Source: Trematomus loennbergii (taxonomy: Eukaryota > Chordata > Actinopteri > Perciformes > Nototheniidae). Taken from it: 64,000 bases of DNA. The notes below the pieces were generated by a model. It did not search any database and was not told the origin of the DNA. It was given only the letters and a program-made list of their open reading frames with translations. The translations under genes were made by a program, and so were the position numbers. Of this stretch, positions 47,325 to 58,849 are shown piece after piece. The stretch's first letter is position 1. Each line of letters begins with the position of its first letter. The stretch is from NCBI GenBank assembly GCA_012861695.1, contig JAAOOA010000189.1, positions 458,501 through 522,500 on the forward strand. The letters run 5' to 3'.

Positions 47325-47872
47325 TAAAGGGCCCATGTCATGGCCATTTCCACTGATCATAATTACATTGTTGAGGTATACTAAAATAGATTTATACTGT
47401 GCAATTTTCCAAACTCACATTGGTTTCGCATACAGCATCTCTGTCAAGCATGTGTATTCAGCAGTATTCACTCTCTCCACTAAACGACTCGTTGGAGCTC
47501 TTGCCCCCCCCCTCCCTGTGAGCCTAGTGTGCTCCGATTGGTCAGCTCGGCCACTCTGTTCTGATTAGTCAACCACCATTAAAACAAATGAATAACGACT
47601 CTATATAATAAAACACGGAGGACGGAGATCTCTTTTTCTCCCCCTCTTCTGACAGCCCAGCAGCTGATCAGAGCACGTCTCCCCTCTCCTGCAGGGGGGC
47701 GTGGTCAGCAGAATCAGACCCGTAGACAGCAAACAGCACATAGAGCGAAATGAGGCATGGCTAAAATGCATGATCTGTTTGGTATTTTGAAAACAGAAAC
47801 GTATAAATATACCTTATGTAGATATGGCCCTACAATATATCATTTAAATATAGCATGATAGGTCCACTTTAA
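47325..47872. mobile_element. Short MITE, diverged copy
   Basis: Starts 'ttaaagggcccatgtcatgg' and ends 'gcatgataggtccactttaa'; same family as 43720-44215. Confidence 0.6.
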
Positions 47873-47875
47873 AAT

Positions 47876-48465
47876 ATAATGTACCTCTCACATCCTCATG
47901 ATGCTGATGGCAAACACTCTACCGATGCAATAGGGAACGTTCTGAATGCCTCATCAAATGGCCTTCATAAAGATCTCATTTGCATCAGAATCAGAATCAG
48001 AAGTGCTTTATTTGTCCCGCATCGTGGAAATGTTCATGAACAGCAGATCGTGCAGGTAAGGTCAAGAAAAAAATAAAAGAATGGCAAAGTATGCAGACGT
48101 TATTAATAACACAATAGGTCAAAAACAATATAACAGACATGTACGCCATGTTAATAAAAGTAGCAGTAGGAGGGTATATTGCACAAAGTATTGTATATTG
48201 GAGGATAAAAACCTCTTTATTGGTCACAAATACATTTAAAAAGCACACACAGTGAAATGTGGTCTCTGCTTTTAACCCATCCTAGTATAGCTATTGAGTG
48301 GGCCCTCTCCCAGCAGTAGCAGTCCACACTCCATTTTTAGATCTGTTCGGGGACTTGAACCGACAACCCTACGGCAGTTATTGCACATCAGAAGTCTGGT
48401 AGCTCTGTGTACAAATGTGCAAAATAATCTGAGGGTTGTCTGAAGATAAAAAAAGTGAACATCTT
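47876..48465. repeat. Retroposon-derived block (copy 3 of 3)
   Basis: Nearly identical to 5113-5683, including its last part that 38730-39168 lacks. Confidence 0.75.
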
Positions 48466-48610
48466 GTTTAATATCCAAGATGTACAGACATATTTAGCTG
48501 TATAAGTTTTGACCTGTATGAAGACAGAACATTTGTAGATACAGCTTTGGGTCTCCAGAACATTTGCTCAGAAAAACTAAAGTGAAAAGTAACAGATAAA
48601 ATAATAAAAA
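48466..48610. other. Unclassified
   Basis: Short AT-rich non-coding stretch between the retroposon block and the DIRS-like terminus. Confidence 0.4.
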
Positions 48611-48619
48611 TCTTGATCT

Positions 48620-48845
48620 CTAACGAGGGGTTACGTATGGTAACCCTTGTTATAGAAGCACAGGTGGAGCCCTCTACTGGACTCTATGGGTACTACCTTA
48701 TCATGCAAGCATTCACCAACTGAGACTTCTATAGATGTAGGCCGGCCCGGAGCGGGCCTACCTGAATGCACGCGCATCTCACCGTATAAAAGGAGGCCTC
48801 GCCTCCTGATCGTCATCCTACACTTGATCGGAAACAACGTCTAAG
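48620..48845. mobile_element. Solo DIRS-like terminal sequence
   Basis: Begins with the dyad GGGTTAC-GTATG-GTAACCC (48628-48646) followed by 'gagccctctactggac', the same layout as the left end of DIRS-1. A TATA-like GTATAAAAGG lies at 48784-48793. The interior genes are absent. Confidence 0.5.
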
Positions 48846-48849
48846 GAAT

Positions 48850-49317
48850 CTTAATATTTAATAAACTATGAATGTTTTATATCCATGTAACGGGAAGAAA
48901 CTCAGCTAACTGATCTTTTTTTTATTTTTAAAAAACCTAAACCTCTCTAAAAAGGTCAAATGTCACTTGTTTTGCATCAATCTTGATACAGGGTACTTAT
49001 TATATGTTGTACCTTGGATTCCTAAAGCTTTTAGTCTACTAACCCATCATCCAAGGGTAGTTTTCACTACAAGTAAAAAAGAATTTTTGGACGGACACTA
49101 TAATTTACAGTTTTTTACTATGTAAAATCTGAATTTTCTTTAAAATAAAAACATCTATATTGATTCTGACACTTCTACATCCAACTCACAGATGTAACCT
49201 TGCTTTGATAAAATATATTATTCATATAACCCTTTTAGAAGTTAAGTTGTAGTCATTTGTTTTGGGCATGTCATTTTCAAGCCTGAAACATGAAAAACAG
49301 GCTTGGTGCTTAACAGG
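48850..49317. mobile_element. piggyBac-like fragment
   Basis: The right end 'tgcttaacagg' is followed by TTAA (49318-49321). The left end is missing. Confidence 0.6.
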
Positions 49318-49321
49318 TTAA

Positions 49322-49877
49322 AAGACTTTTAGCAGATTTGATCAGACTTTTAGCACTCTTTTCCCCGCTGAAACGACTTTAAATCATCAGTGTCACTATT
49401 GTGGGGATGTAGAATGTACCTGTGCCTGGTGTGGAGCCTCCCCACTTTAAATCAATTGATTTGCCTTTATTTATCGTATTTTCTACTGTGAATGCACTGT
49501 GCTCATGTTGGGTGATGCGCTCCCTGGAGCCCTCCTGTGGAGAAACATGGAACTGCACTTAAATCACTTGGTGCTTTTTTCAGCCATTTAAAATAGTTTT
49601 CTCACTTTTAAAATACTTTCTGCCCTAGAAATGATTTTTAATCAGTATTACCATTATTTAGGGGCTGCATGAACACGTATTTGAGCATCCCTTCACACTT
49701 TCCTCTATTTAAAACACTTTTCAGTGAGGTGCTGCAGCCTGCTTCTCTCCTGTTTCTCTGCCCCTATTGAAAACACTTTTCCTCCTTCCACCTTGCTAGA
49801 GGTGAAATCTCTATTTCAGCCCTGATTTTGGCACATCTTGTAAATTAGTTAAATGTAGCTTTGTGTTTTTATTTAAA
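49322..49877. repeat. Displaced copy of 13390-13965
   Basis: Same order of phrases, from 'gacttttagca' to 'gctttgtgttttta'. In unit A this lies upstream of the NLR 5-prime region; here it lies downstream of it. Confidence 0.85.
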
Positions 49878-49920
49878 GGTGGGGTAGGTAAGTTGAGAAA
49901 CCAGCTCGAGATGCACTTTT
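49878..49920. mobile_element. MITE left tip
   Basis: 'aaaggtggggtaggtaagtt' is the inverse of the end at 46303. The rest is cut off by the CGTG array. Confidence 0.6.
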
Positions 49921-49943
49921 TGCGTGCGTGCGTGCGTGCGTCG

Positions 49944-50015
<72 letters not shown>

Positions 50016-50022
50016 TGTGTGT
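49920..50022. repeat. (CGTG)n microsatellite
   Basis: Tetranucleotide array with one slip, at the place where unit A has the GT array 14460-14618. Confidence 0.97.
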
Positions 50023-50068
50023 CCTCCTCCAGTCTTCAGTAATGAACCTGGACCCTCAGACACAAAGT
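50023..50068 (+). pseudogene. NLR repeated exon, 3-prime part (unit B)
   Basis: Same PPPVFSNEPGPSDTK frame and GTAAGAG donor as 14619-14666. The sequence upstream is the CGTG array instead of GT. A remnant of the fish NLR N-terminal exon series without a following NACHT exon. Confidence 0.55.
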
Positions 50069-50436
50069 AAGAGTCTCTCCTGTAAACTGACCTGAAGAGG
50101 ATTCAGTTTGTTGGTATCTGATCATCTAAACTGTTTAATGAAACCCAGTAGAGTACATTAACAAAGTGTAATTGATCTCTTGCTTCTTGTCATCATCAGA
50201 GATAGTAAATAATCTACTAGTGAAATCATCCTCACACTCTACATGTTGGACTTTGTGTTAAATTAAGCAAATAAAACTCAAATATGTAAAACGTTTCACA
50301 CTCAAATGAATTTTAACAACAGAAACCCACAATCACGACTCAACAACTCTAAACATCTTTAATAGGTGAACAGTCATAGATCAAAAGCTGCTCTTTAAAT
50401 AAACTAATGATGTTTAAACATGTGTTGTTTCCACAG

Positions 50437-50541
50437 ACAGAGAGCAGAGTCTACGGTCTCCATGTGGTCTCTGAAGAGTGACCGGTCTAAAGAGTGGCTT
50501 CCTCTAAACTTCAGTGATGAACCTCGACCCTCAGACACAAA
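50437..50541 (+). pseudogene. NLR repeated exon, complete (unit B)
   Basis: Copy of 15038-15142 with the same acceptor and donor. One change converts EPGPSDTK to EPRPSDTK. It is also followed by the CR1-like LINE inside the intron. The splice sites are intact, but no NACHT, LRR or other downstream exon is found in the window, so I call it a remnant of an NLRC3-like gene broken before the segmental duplication. Confidence 0.6.
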
Positions 50542-50760
50542 GTAAGAGTCTCTCCTGTAAACTTTTTATTTTTTATTTAACCTTTATTTAACCAGATAAA
50601 AACATTGAGATAAAATCTCATTTTCAATGCTGACCTGGCCAAGAAGGCAGCAACGTTACACATAACACAAACATATAAAATACAGAGAACATAACTAAGA
50701 AAACAAAAGAGGAAAAAGCAGTCACTACATTGTGCACATTAGGACAGTAAAAAAAGTACA

Positions 50761-52434
50761 CTACTTGTTACTGCAAGAGCAGCTGGTGGTGAGGACTTCA
50801 GACAACTTCAATTTAAAACATGATATAGAGACAAGTGCCCTCAGTTTGAGGCGTGATTGAAGGTCATTCCAAGACCAAGGACCATAATAAGAAAGACTCC
50901 TTTTTCCAGCCTCAGTCCGCACAGCAGGAACCTGGACCCGTATCCAGGCACTGGATCTGAGGTTGTAAGAGTCGCAAACTGGGGCAAATCTGACACATAT
51001 GTAGAGTGGAAGCTTACCTAAAATGGCTTTATACATTAATAAAAACCAGTGCTGCATCCTACGCATAGTAAGTGAGGACCATCCAGTTAGGCTATACAGT
51101 GTGCAATGATGAGTCCTATAGGGTGCATTTGATATAACGCAGTGCAGCATGGTAAAGTGGGTCAAGTTTGGCCAAAACAGTGGGACAGGCAAATCTATAA
51201 ATGGTATCACCGTAGTCCAGCTGGGACAGGAATAAGCCAGAGACCAACCTTTTACGGGATGAAATTGAAAAACAACATTTAAGTCTGAAAAGGAAGCCAA
51301 GAGTGAATTTCAATTTCTTTGTTAAAACTTCAATATGGTGTTTATAGTTCAGATTACTGTCCAACCAAAAGCCCAGATATTTGTAGGTATCAACAAACTC
51401 AACAGAAACGCCATCAAGGGTGTCAATGGAGAGGCAAGAGGAGGACGCTGACTTGGGAGCAAAAAGCATTGCTTTGGTTTTCTTACTGTTCAATAGCAGT
51501 TTGGAATCAAGAAGTGCATGCTGCAGCGTGATACAATCTGATTTTAAATTGGAAACGGCCATATCCAGAGAAGGAGCACATGAGTATACAATAGTGTCAT
51601 CAGCATACATATGATAGGTAGAAAATTGCATCTGATTACAAATATTGTTTACATATAATAAAAAGCAAGGGCCCCAAATAGAGCCCTGTGGAACTCCCTT
51701 CTCCAAGGTGACAGGGTCAGAGACAGTACTACCCAACCTGACGCATTGGGTACGGTCGGTTAGATAACTCTGAAACCAGCAAATGGCATTGTGACCGAAA
51801 CGACCAACATAACATTAGACATAATGTGGTGATCTCCAGTGTCAAATGCTTTGGCTAGGTCAATAAACAATGCAACACAAACTGATTTCTTATCCAAAGC
51901 AGCCTTAATATCGTCTAAGACTTTCAGACTGGCAGTCACAGTACTGTGCTTTGATCTGAATCCAGATTGCATAGGGTTAAGGATGTTGTGTGAATTTAAA
52001 AAAAGTTTTAGCTGAGTAGAAACAAGGGACTCAAGAATCTTTGATAACACAGAAAGATTTGAGATAGGACGATAGTTATTCAACTCCGTGGGATCACCAG
52101 CTTTCAAGAGGGGCGATACCAGAGCTTGCTTCCACACAGCTGGCAGTGTGTGAGTGGACAGGGAGAGATTACAAATATCAGTTACTGGTTGTGCTATAAT
52201 CTGAGCTGCAATTTTTAAAAAGAACGGGTCAAGGCCGTCAGGCCCGGCAGACTTTTTAGGATCAATCGAGTGCAAACCCTGTAAGACTTCAGAGACCGAG
52301 AAATAAGCTAAATCAAAAACAGGGGAGTTCATCTCTTGACTATGGCTGTGAGTACGACCATTTAGAGAGTCATGACTTTGCTCATCAAAAATGTGACCAG
52401 CCTTTTTGAAGTGAGCATTAAAGGCATTAGACAT
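50761..52434 (-). pseudogene. CR1-like reverse transcriptase (unit B)
   Basis: Uninterrupted from MSNAFNAHFKKAGHIFDEQS through KKSAGPDGLDPFF, VSPLLKAGDPTELNNYRPIS and FIDLAKAFDTGDHH, then after a frame change GVPQGSIWGPCF, MYADDTIVY and the C-terminal region. Motif A reads AFDTGDHH where unit A has AFDTVDHH. A short deletion near 51665-51680 changes LGPLLF to WGPCF. The set of motifs shows the full RT, but the frame breaks near 51790 and 51120 imply loss of function. Confidence 0.85.
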
Positions 52435-53421
52435 ACCATCTGAATCTGAAATAAAAGAATCACTGACCTTCAGTTTTTGTGGGAAACTAGAAACCTTCTT
52501 GTTCTGAAGTGATTTAATTGTTTTCCAGAACTTAGAATGGTCATTAAAACTATCAGTGGTTAAGCTCAGATAGTAATCAGCTTTAGCTTTTTTAATAAGG
52601 GAAGAACATTTATTTCTGAGGACACGAAAAAGAAGCCAGTCATCACTAGTGTTAGACTTTCTAGCTAAGGACCATTGCTTATTTCGATCATGAATGAGAT
52701 CAGATAGTTCTCTAGTAAACCATGGAGTGTTCCTATTCTTAACTCTGAATTTTCTAAGGGGGCATGTCTATTAATAATCGATAAAAGTGATCAATAAAAA
52801 ATTGGACGGCAACATCAACAGATGAAATTAACGCTGTGAAGTGCCATTTAACCTCCGCCAGATCGTGTAGGAAAGCCTGCTCAGAGAAGTGTTTGAAGCA
52901 GCGCCTGAGCACAATAAGGCCCTTGGCTTTGGGCAACTTGGTGCTCCTAACGCAAGCGATAGTGCAATGGTCACTGATATCATTAGGAAAAACACCAACA
53001 GACACAAACTTATGAGCTGCATTTGTTAGAATGACATCTATAAGGGTATCGTTATTGGGTTTGGCAGGGTTTATTCTCGTGGACTATCACTGAGTTAAAT
53101 TCAAAGAATCACAAACCTGCTTAAACTGTGAAGATTTATCACTTAACCAGTCCCAATTTAAATCACCCAATAAAATGATTTCAGAAGAAAACTTAGACAA
53201 CAATTCAGTAAGGCTAGTAGTTGCATCCATGATGGCCGATGGAGGCCTATAACAGCCAATAACAGTGAGAGGAGCATTTGCTATAGTTATTTGGACTGCT
53301 AGCAACTCAAATTGCCTTGGAATTGAAATTGAGTGAAGGACAGAGCACTGTAGTTTCTCAGCAGTGTATATTGCAACACCACCAGCTCTGCCCTTACGAT
53401 CCGCTCTGAATACATTATATC

Positions 53422-54452
53422 CAGTGGCGGCTGGTGGAAAATATTTTAGGTGGGCTGTGGAAATGGTGATCAAACAATACTAGGGGGCATTTTTTTGAGA
53501 AAAGACCCCCTAAATTATGACTTCTGGTGCTGTTAGAGGGGGGGGGACACACACACACAATTTGAGGCTTAAAAATATGAGAAGACTGATCAATACCTCC
53601 ATAACTTCAGTGTGGTTAGCTATGAATCTTCCAAAACTTCCAAACACCTTGTCCTGGACATAGTTTCTACAGCATAAACTGTGCTAACAAGCTGAGATTC
53701 CAGATTCTAGAAATATAAGTATCATCACTGAGCGATCAGAACTCGCGACAGGGGAAGCAAATACAGACATCACACGACGTAGCTTTAGGTAGCAAAACAC
53801 GGAGATATGCTCACCTTTTGCAGAATAACAATTCTGATCAAAAACGAGAAAAATGCAGCTGAAGGTTAATCCATAGGTTAATCCAATGTGTCTGTCACTT
53901 TGAAAAAATGATTGATGATCCATAATTCAATTTTATGTCAAAAACTGAGTTTTCATTAGCTGCTAATGGTAGCTTCCAGAGTGTATGACAGCTTCCTGTT
54001 TTGTCTCCTTGGATACGAGTCCAAACAACTCACAGACTGCACCAGGCGCTCACGTAGGAGCCCTGTGACCATCAGATTTGACGACGCTGATTGGCTGAAA
54101 TTATGTTTCGGCGGCATAGTTTAAAGATAGCAACAGTTGGCTTCTGCTGCACTTGCTGCCCTCTCGTCTGGGCGCTGTGCATAGCGCCCAGACGAGAGGG
54201 AGTAATGATACACGGGCAAGGCCTGGCAGGAAACATGTGACTTTAGACATCGTAACACAATTTTAAACGAGATTTTATTGTAGATTATACATTTTACTGA
54301 TACCAATTATATAATATTTACCTTGTTTATTAAAAATTAAAATTAAAATTAAAAATATATTTTTTAAATAGATATTTTTTTATTTTTTTTATTTTTAATG
54401 TGGGAAGAGGGGGGGCGGCGCCCCTAGCGCCCCTATGGGCCGGCCGCCACTG
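53422..54452. mobile_element. hAT-type non-autonomous element with 8-bp target duplication
   Basis: ATTATATC at 53414-53421 and 53453+1000 (54453-54460) flank CAGTGGCGGCTGGTGG and the inverted end CCGGCCGCCACTG. Unit A (21535-21555) has the site once: 'acattatatccatc'. An 8-bp duplication defines hAT. The interior includes a piggyBac-like patch (about 53690-53960), a hairpin, and an AAAATT-rich stretch (54325-54400). No transposase. Confidence 0.88.
54159..54200. other. Perfect hairpin, 18-bp stem
   Basis: CCCTCTCGTCTGGGCGCT, loop GTGCAT, then its exact inverse. Located inside the hAT element. Confidence 0.95.
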
Positions 54453-55503
54453 ATTATATCCATCAATGTGAATAACAGTGTCAGTGACAGACGGTTTTAA
54501 CCAGGTTTCAGAAACTACAACAATATCAGGCTTAGCAACTAAAAACCAGGTCTTGAAAACATCTAATTTGGGCACTAGGCTTCTAGCATTAACATGCAGA
54601 AAACCCAATCCTTGCCTACAGCTAAACTCATTCGGAGTTGGCAAATGATGCATGGAAGCAGAGAAACACTCAGGACCAGGGTTAATGTTAACGTTACCAG
54701 AGAGTAATAGCAGTAACAATATTAACAGTCTGGGAGATGATTTTTTCACATGGGCTCTGGACGCGTCACTCCTCATAGGGGCGGGGCTGCTCCGATCCTT
54801 CGATATTAGCGAGTCCAGAGTCAAAAGGGCATACGGGAGAGCGCATTTCGTGCCATGAAACGTCAGCTTTTGGTAAAAACTATCCGATGGAGTCAGCGCT
54901 CCAGAGGTTCCACCATCCGAATGTCCGAAGTGAACAGAGGCATCGCTGGGAGGCAATCCGTCAGTTTAGCCGACATGCGGGCTGACAATTAATCCCAGGA
55001 AAAAAGCGAACACAAGGGTAGCTTTAGGCAACATTGTGCTGCAACACACCCAATTCAGGATCCGCAGCTCAGGTCCCAGCAGCTCAGGTCGATCAGCAGC
55101 TCAGGTCGACCAGCCCCCGACAGCACGGCAGGACAGACAGCAATCCACAGTCCGAAAGAGACAGCTCAGGCAGAGAGCAAACAATCCAGTCACAGCGAGG
55201 CACCGGCACAAAACGACGCAAAACAGCCCAAAAACTTTTAAAAGCTTTTAAAACATTTTTAAAAGCGCAACAGACCAATTTAAAAACGGGTCTAAAAAGC
55301 TAAATAAAAATTATAAAATGTCAGTATGCACAAGAGGTAGTTAATGCCAAAAAAACTACGAGAATGAGACTAACAGAGACAGAAACAAATCAACGTGCTG
55401 CCATCTTGGAACACACACCTGGGTGCAATCAACCTCAATTCGAGGTTCTGAAAGCTTCTGAAACTGACCTGAAGAGGATCCAGTTTTGATGTAATCTAAT
55501 ATA

Positions 55504-55880
55504 CAGGTTCGTACGGGTGCTAGAAATCCTTGAAAATGCTTGAAATTGTACGAGGTGTTTTCAAGGTTTGAAAAGTGCTTGAATTTTGGGATAAAGTGCT
55601 TGAAATTGTAAATGCTTTACTTCGATTTTTAGATTAAAAGAAAATAAGAAGTCGGAGCGCGCTTAATTGCTTCGCTTTTACATAAAACAGCTCCGCCCCG
55701 GCCTTCCCGCGCTATGCGCGTGACCTGCAAGTGTTTTTGTTACGTGTGTGACCTGGGCATTCTGATGAGAGTGATAGATGACAGTATGCCAGGAGGTTGC
55801 AGTTTCAACGAGCGTTGGCTAGCAGAAGACAAATACAAGCCATGGCTAAGACGAGGGTCAAGCCCACGAGTAGCCTCCTG
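55504..55880 (+). mobile_element. hAT-like 5-prime end with BED-like exon (unit B)
   Basis: Counterpart of 22591-22980, including the frame FNERWLAEDKYKPWLRRG to ASCK. It is broken at 'cctcctgcaaaatgtggggg' by DIRS sequence, earlier than in unit A. Confidence 0.6.
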
Positions 55881-55899
55881 CAAAATGTGGGGGGGCTAC

Positions 55900-56172
55900 A
55901 TAACCACATAACCATAACCACAGGTCCTCCGCTGTGGTCAACAAGGAGGCGGAGCGGACTCCGCCCTGCCTGTTGATATAAGCCACTGTGGTGCTGTTGT
56001 CGCTCCTGAATTAGGGGCATGAAATGCTGGAGGACTAACACTACTGCCCGTAGCTCTAGGAGGTTGCTGTGTCGAGACTCTGTCAGAGCCTAGCGCCCAC
56101 CTATAGCCCTCTTCAGGCAGGTCCCTCCCCATCCTGTTCTGGACGCGTCCGTGAACACTGTGATGTAGGAGG
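55900..56172 (-). pseudogene. DIRS-2 RNase H fragment
   Basis: In the minus frames, IQERQQHHSGLYQQ and neighbouring pieces correspond, out of frame, to the DIRS RNase H region with its 'DNTT.VAYIN' motif. The end is truncated at the hAT junction. Confidence 0.45.
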
Positions 56173-56862
56173 TCACCCGTCCCAGTGGAGACCCCCTCCG
56201 GAGGTGGTCCGGAGACCCCCAAAACCACTGAGGGGGGGGGGGGGATGGTCACCAGCCGTCGTTTGTGCCTCCAAACGCAGTCTGGAGAACCACCTCTGCA
56301 GGCGGCGCATATGTAGTAACCCCAGCGGGACCACCATGTGAGCAGCCGCCATGAGACCCAGAGTCTGCATGACAGTTAAAGCTGTCACTGTCGCCCCCTG
56401 TCGCAGCCTGTGCACCGCCCTGAGAAGGGGCGCACGTCTGCTCTCTGACAGGGTGGCACGCAGCGCGTCTGCATTGAGCACCACACCCAAATACAACGCC
56501 TGTTGGCGAGGTATGGGGGTGCTCTTTTTCCAATTGATCGCAAAACCTAATTTGGTTAGGTGTGTGATCAACTGTGCTGTGCAAAACATTACCTGTTCCC
56601 GGGACCCAGCCATGACTATGAGGTCGTCTATGTAAAAGAAAACTCTCATGCTGTGTGCGCGCAGCGGTTGAGGCGCTGTGGCCACACATTTGCTGAATGT
56701 GCGTGGGGATAGGGAATAACCGAACGGCAGCCTGTTGTACTCGTAGGCTATTCCCTGGAAGGTAAAACGCAGATACTTCCTGTGCGCTGGAACAATTTCC
56801 ACATGAAAGTACGCGTCTTTCAGGTCGATGGTGGTGAACACAGCTGAGCTTCCATTCCTCAT
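56173..56862 (-). CDS. DIRS-2 reverse transcriptase, open frame of about 229 codons
   Basis: Motif A FTTIDLKDAYFHVEI with the first catalytic Asp; FQGIAYEYNRLPFGYSLSPR with the LPFG and SPR signature (motif B); VFFYIDDLIVMAG with the YxDD catalytic pair (motif C); GFAINWKKS and LYLGVVLNAD (motifs D and E). This copies the element RNA into DNA. The N-terminal fingers are missing: the upstream frame (57034-56890, with FTGSFAAERVIREYHSF) joins motif A across a deletion. The palm is intact, but the protein is incomplete. Confidence 0.85.
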   Translation of the reverse strand: MRNGSSAVFTTIDLKDAYFHVEIVPAHRKYLRFTFQGIAYEYNRLPFGYSLSPRTFSKCVATAPQPLRAHSMRVFFYIDDLIVMAGSREQVMFCTAQLITHLTKLGFAINWKKSTPIPRQQALYLGVVLNADALRATLSESRRAPLLRAVHRLRQGATVTALTVMQTLGLMAAAHMVVPLGLLHMRRLQRWFSRLRLEAQTTAGDHPPPPLSGFGGLRTTSGGGLHWDG

Positions 56863-57023
56863 AACATTGTGTTAATGGGCAAGCCCTCAGCTGTGGGGCC
56901 GCAGCTATAAAGCTGTGATACTCTCTGATGACCCGCTCCGCCGCAAAACTCCCCGTAAAGGGAAGATTTGCCCGTGGGGGTCGAAACAGAAAGGGCCGAT
57001 TATCTATTGAGGACCCTCGAGGT

Positions 57024-57350
57024 TCAAGGTTCAAGGTTCTTTATTGTCAAACTCACATAGCTACAGAGTAATTATGTTGTTGAAAATCTTATGTCACATA
57101 ATAACAATACAGATAGCAAGAGCAATACAAAAAGAAAATAGTTATAAATAAAGTGAGCATGTGGAATAGTGCAGTACGAGTCTATATACAAGTTATTAGA
57201 ATGATATATATTAGATATTAGATACATATTACTGAGTAGCAGATGAATGTTTTGAAGTTGTTTCAGCAGTTCAATTGTTTAACAGTCTCACTGCCCGCGG
57301 GAAGAAACTGTCTCCGAATCTTCTTGTCTTTGCCAGGATGCTGCGCACCC
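57024..57350. mobile_element. Retroposon tail inserted in DIRS-2
   Basis: 'ttcaaggttctttattgtca' to 'gcgggaagaaactgtctccg' is a fish LINE or SINE 3-prime tail type, interrupting the DIRS reading region. Short repeats of 'ggttcaa' mark its start. Confidence 0.6.
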
Positions 57351-57735
57351 TGAACGCACCGCCGCACGCTCACGTGTGAGCGCACGATCCATCATAATGC
57401 TATTTCCATCACTACGGAAAACAGCATTAACCGGAGCTTTTACAGGCGTAGTGTGTCTTACTAAGGCCCCTGAACGCACCGCCACGTGTCCCTTTACAAG
57501 TGCGGGCGTTGCTATAATGCAGCCCCTACCACTATGGTAAACAGCATTATTTGCAGTCTTAGCTTCAGGCATAGAGTGTTTTCTAACAGAAAAACGTCGG
57601 CCATAATGTCCCTGTACCTGCATCGCACCATAATAGCGCTGCCTGCAGTTTATCACTCTCATCTGCGCACTCCCACTAGCCTCCTCCCTAACAGGAGCTA
57701 GAGCTGGGGCGGCGAATGGGGAATTGCTACAGTCA
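57351..57735 (-). pseudogene. DIRS-2 unassigned coding-like region
   Basis: The 124-codon frame with the repeated phrase 'AVRSG' (as in HVAVRSGALVRHTTPVK and RERAAVRSGCAAS) indicates short internal repeats of about 45 codons. It lies between RT and gag on the minus strand. Function unknown. Confidence 0.35.
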
Positions 57736-57739
57736 TCAA

Positions 57740-58560
57740 CATGTGCAAGTGTATTGTGGAAACAAAGGACACTCAGACTTGGATATAGATCAACACCATC
57801 TTTATTTTTAAAAGTTTTGACAGAGATCTGGGCATTAAATAGGCAGTCAACTCCGCGAAGATGGAGCTCCCCACCCGGGTGCTCTGCTGTTGCGGAGCCT
57901 GCCTCGATCGGGCAGCCCTTCCCCGTGACTGCCGGTATGCCGGTGCCACGGGGTGGGCCGTAGAGGTGGAGGGCGCCGCAGCTACGGGACCCCCGTGCCG
58001 GCGCCTCTCCCTCCGCTTCACTGTCGCACTACGCTCCCTCCCCTGCATGGCAATGCGAGGGGGCACGTAGCGGGGCCTGAGGAGGAGCCAGCGATAGCAT
58101 GCGGCTAAGCTGGACTCTCTCCTCCTCTAGGCGGCTGAAGCGCTGGGTGACCGAGGAGACCGACCCAAAGAGCCCCTCCGTGGACACGGGGGCTCCGAGG
58201 AGATCTTCTCGGTCCTTCTTAGATAGGGCCGTGAGCCCTGGCCACACGTGACGAGACGCCACTGTGGCCAGGGAAATCATCCGCCCTGCTGCGGTGGCCA
58301 CGCCATAAATCAGATTATTCATCTGACTAACAGCGCGGCCCGAATAATCGCTCTCGTCCTGAGACGGGAGGGCGGGGGCGTCTGCCTGAGGGGTGATCAG
58401 GAAGACGCCAACACGCCAAGATTATCGGCCGCAGCCGCCATCTGCTTACCGAGCTTGAACAACTTATACAGATATTCCAGGTGTCTCCGTCCCGGGGCAG
58501 CGGGGGCAGAGGACGTTTACCCTCCGCCCAACCAGCCGCGGAAGCAGATGGGCCGCCAGG
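57740..58560 (-). pseudogene. DIRS-2 gag-like gene
   Basis: The clearest block is LATVASRHVWPGLTALSKKD then REDLLGAPVSTEGLFGSVS, matching the 'W.GL..L...DR..LL.APV...GLFG' pattern of DIRS ORF1 proteins. It is followed by a Glu/Arg-rich coiled segment and a basic, Pro/Ala-rich tail with RRERRRHGGP. It would package the element RNA. Frame changes near 58075 and 58320 break it. Confidence 0.65.
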
Positions 58561-58849
58561 CTCTCATCGAGGGGGGGGCACACCTGGACATGTCGTGTCC
58601 GAGCGATCCACCACCTTAACGATACCCGCCATGGCGGCTATCGGGGCCTTCGTTTTTAATTGTTGCTGCCATGTCGCCTCCACACACCGCCATACCTCTG
58701 GCAGCTGGGGCGAAATGAAGGTCGGCTGCGCCGGACGCACCGGGCCATAAATCTCAGGTGGTTTACAGCATGCGCGCGATGGATATATCCAGTGCTAAAG
58801 CACCGCCTCTGGTGGTCAGTAGGGACGAAATAGAACTCTGAAATGTTTT

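Larger units (their letters stand above)
52754..54956 (-). pseudogene. CR1-like endonuclease (unit B), interrupted
   Basis: The endonuclease is interrupted between HIDGYN and VFRADRKGRAGG by the hAT element at 53422. In this copy the frame through GCYRPPSAIMDATTS is intact, which locates the one-base deletion in unit A at about 21372. A short deletion near 53083-53090 (ATCACTGAG against ATCAATAAGCTGAG in A) breaks it further on. Motifs LHVNARSLVPK, VVSETWL, LLGDLNWDWL and NDISDHCTIA are all recognisable. Confidence 0.8.
50567..55460 (-). mobile_element. CR1-like LINE (unit B), split by a hAT element
   Basis: The same insertion as 15165-22545 but without the TA-flanked element. Subtracting the 1031-base hAT element and its 8-bp duplication leaves about 3.85 kb. 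Confidence 0.85.
55881..58838 (-). mobile_element. DIRS element 2, chimeric with DIRS-1 terminus
   Basis: The minus strand carries the 50-base DIRS-1 type terminal repeat (58789-58838), gag-like frames, and RT with part of RNase H, and stops before any recombinase or left terminal repeat. The gag and RT differ from those of DIRS-1. The switch from DIRS-1 leader to this element lies at 'gcatgcgcgcgatgg' (about 58768-58782). Confidence 0.75.
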
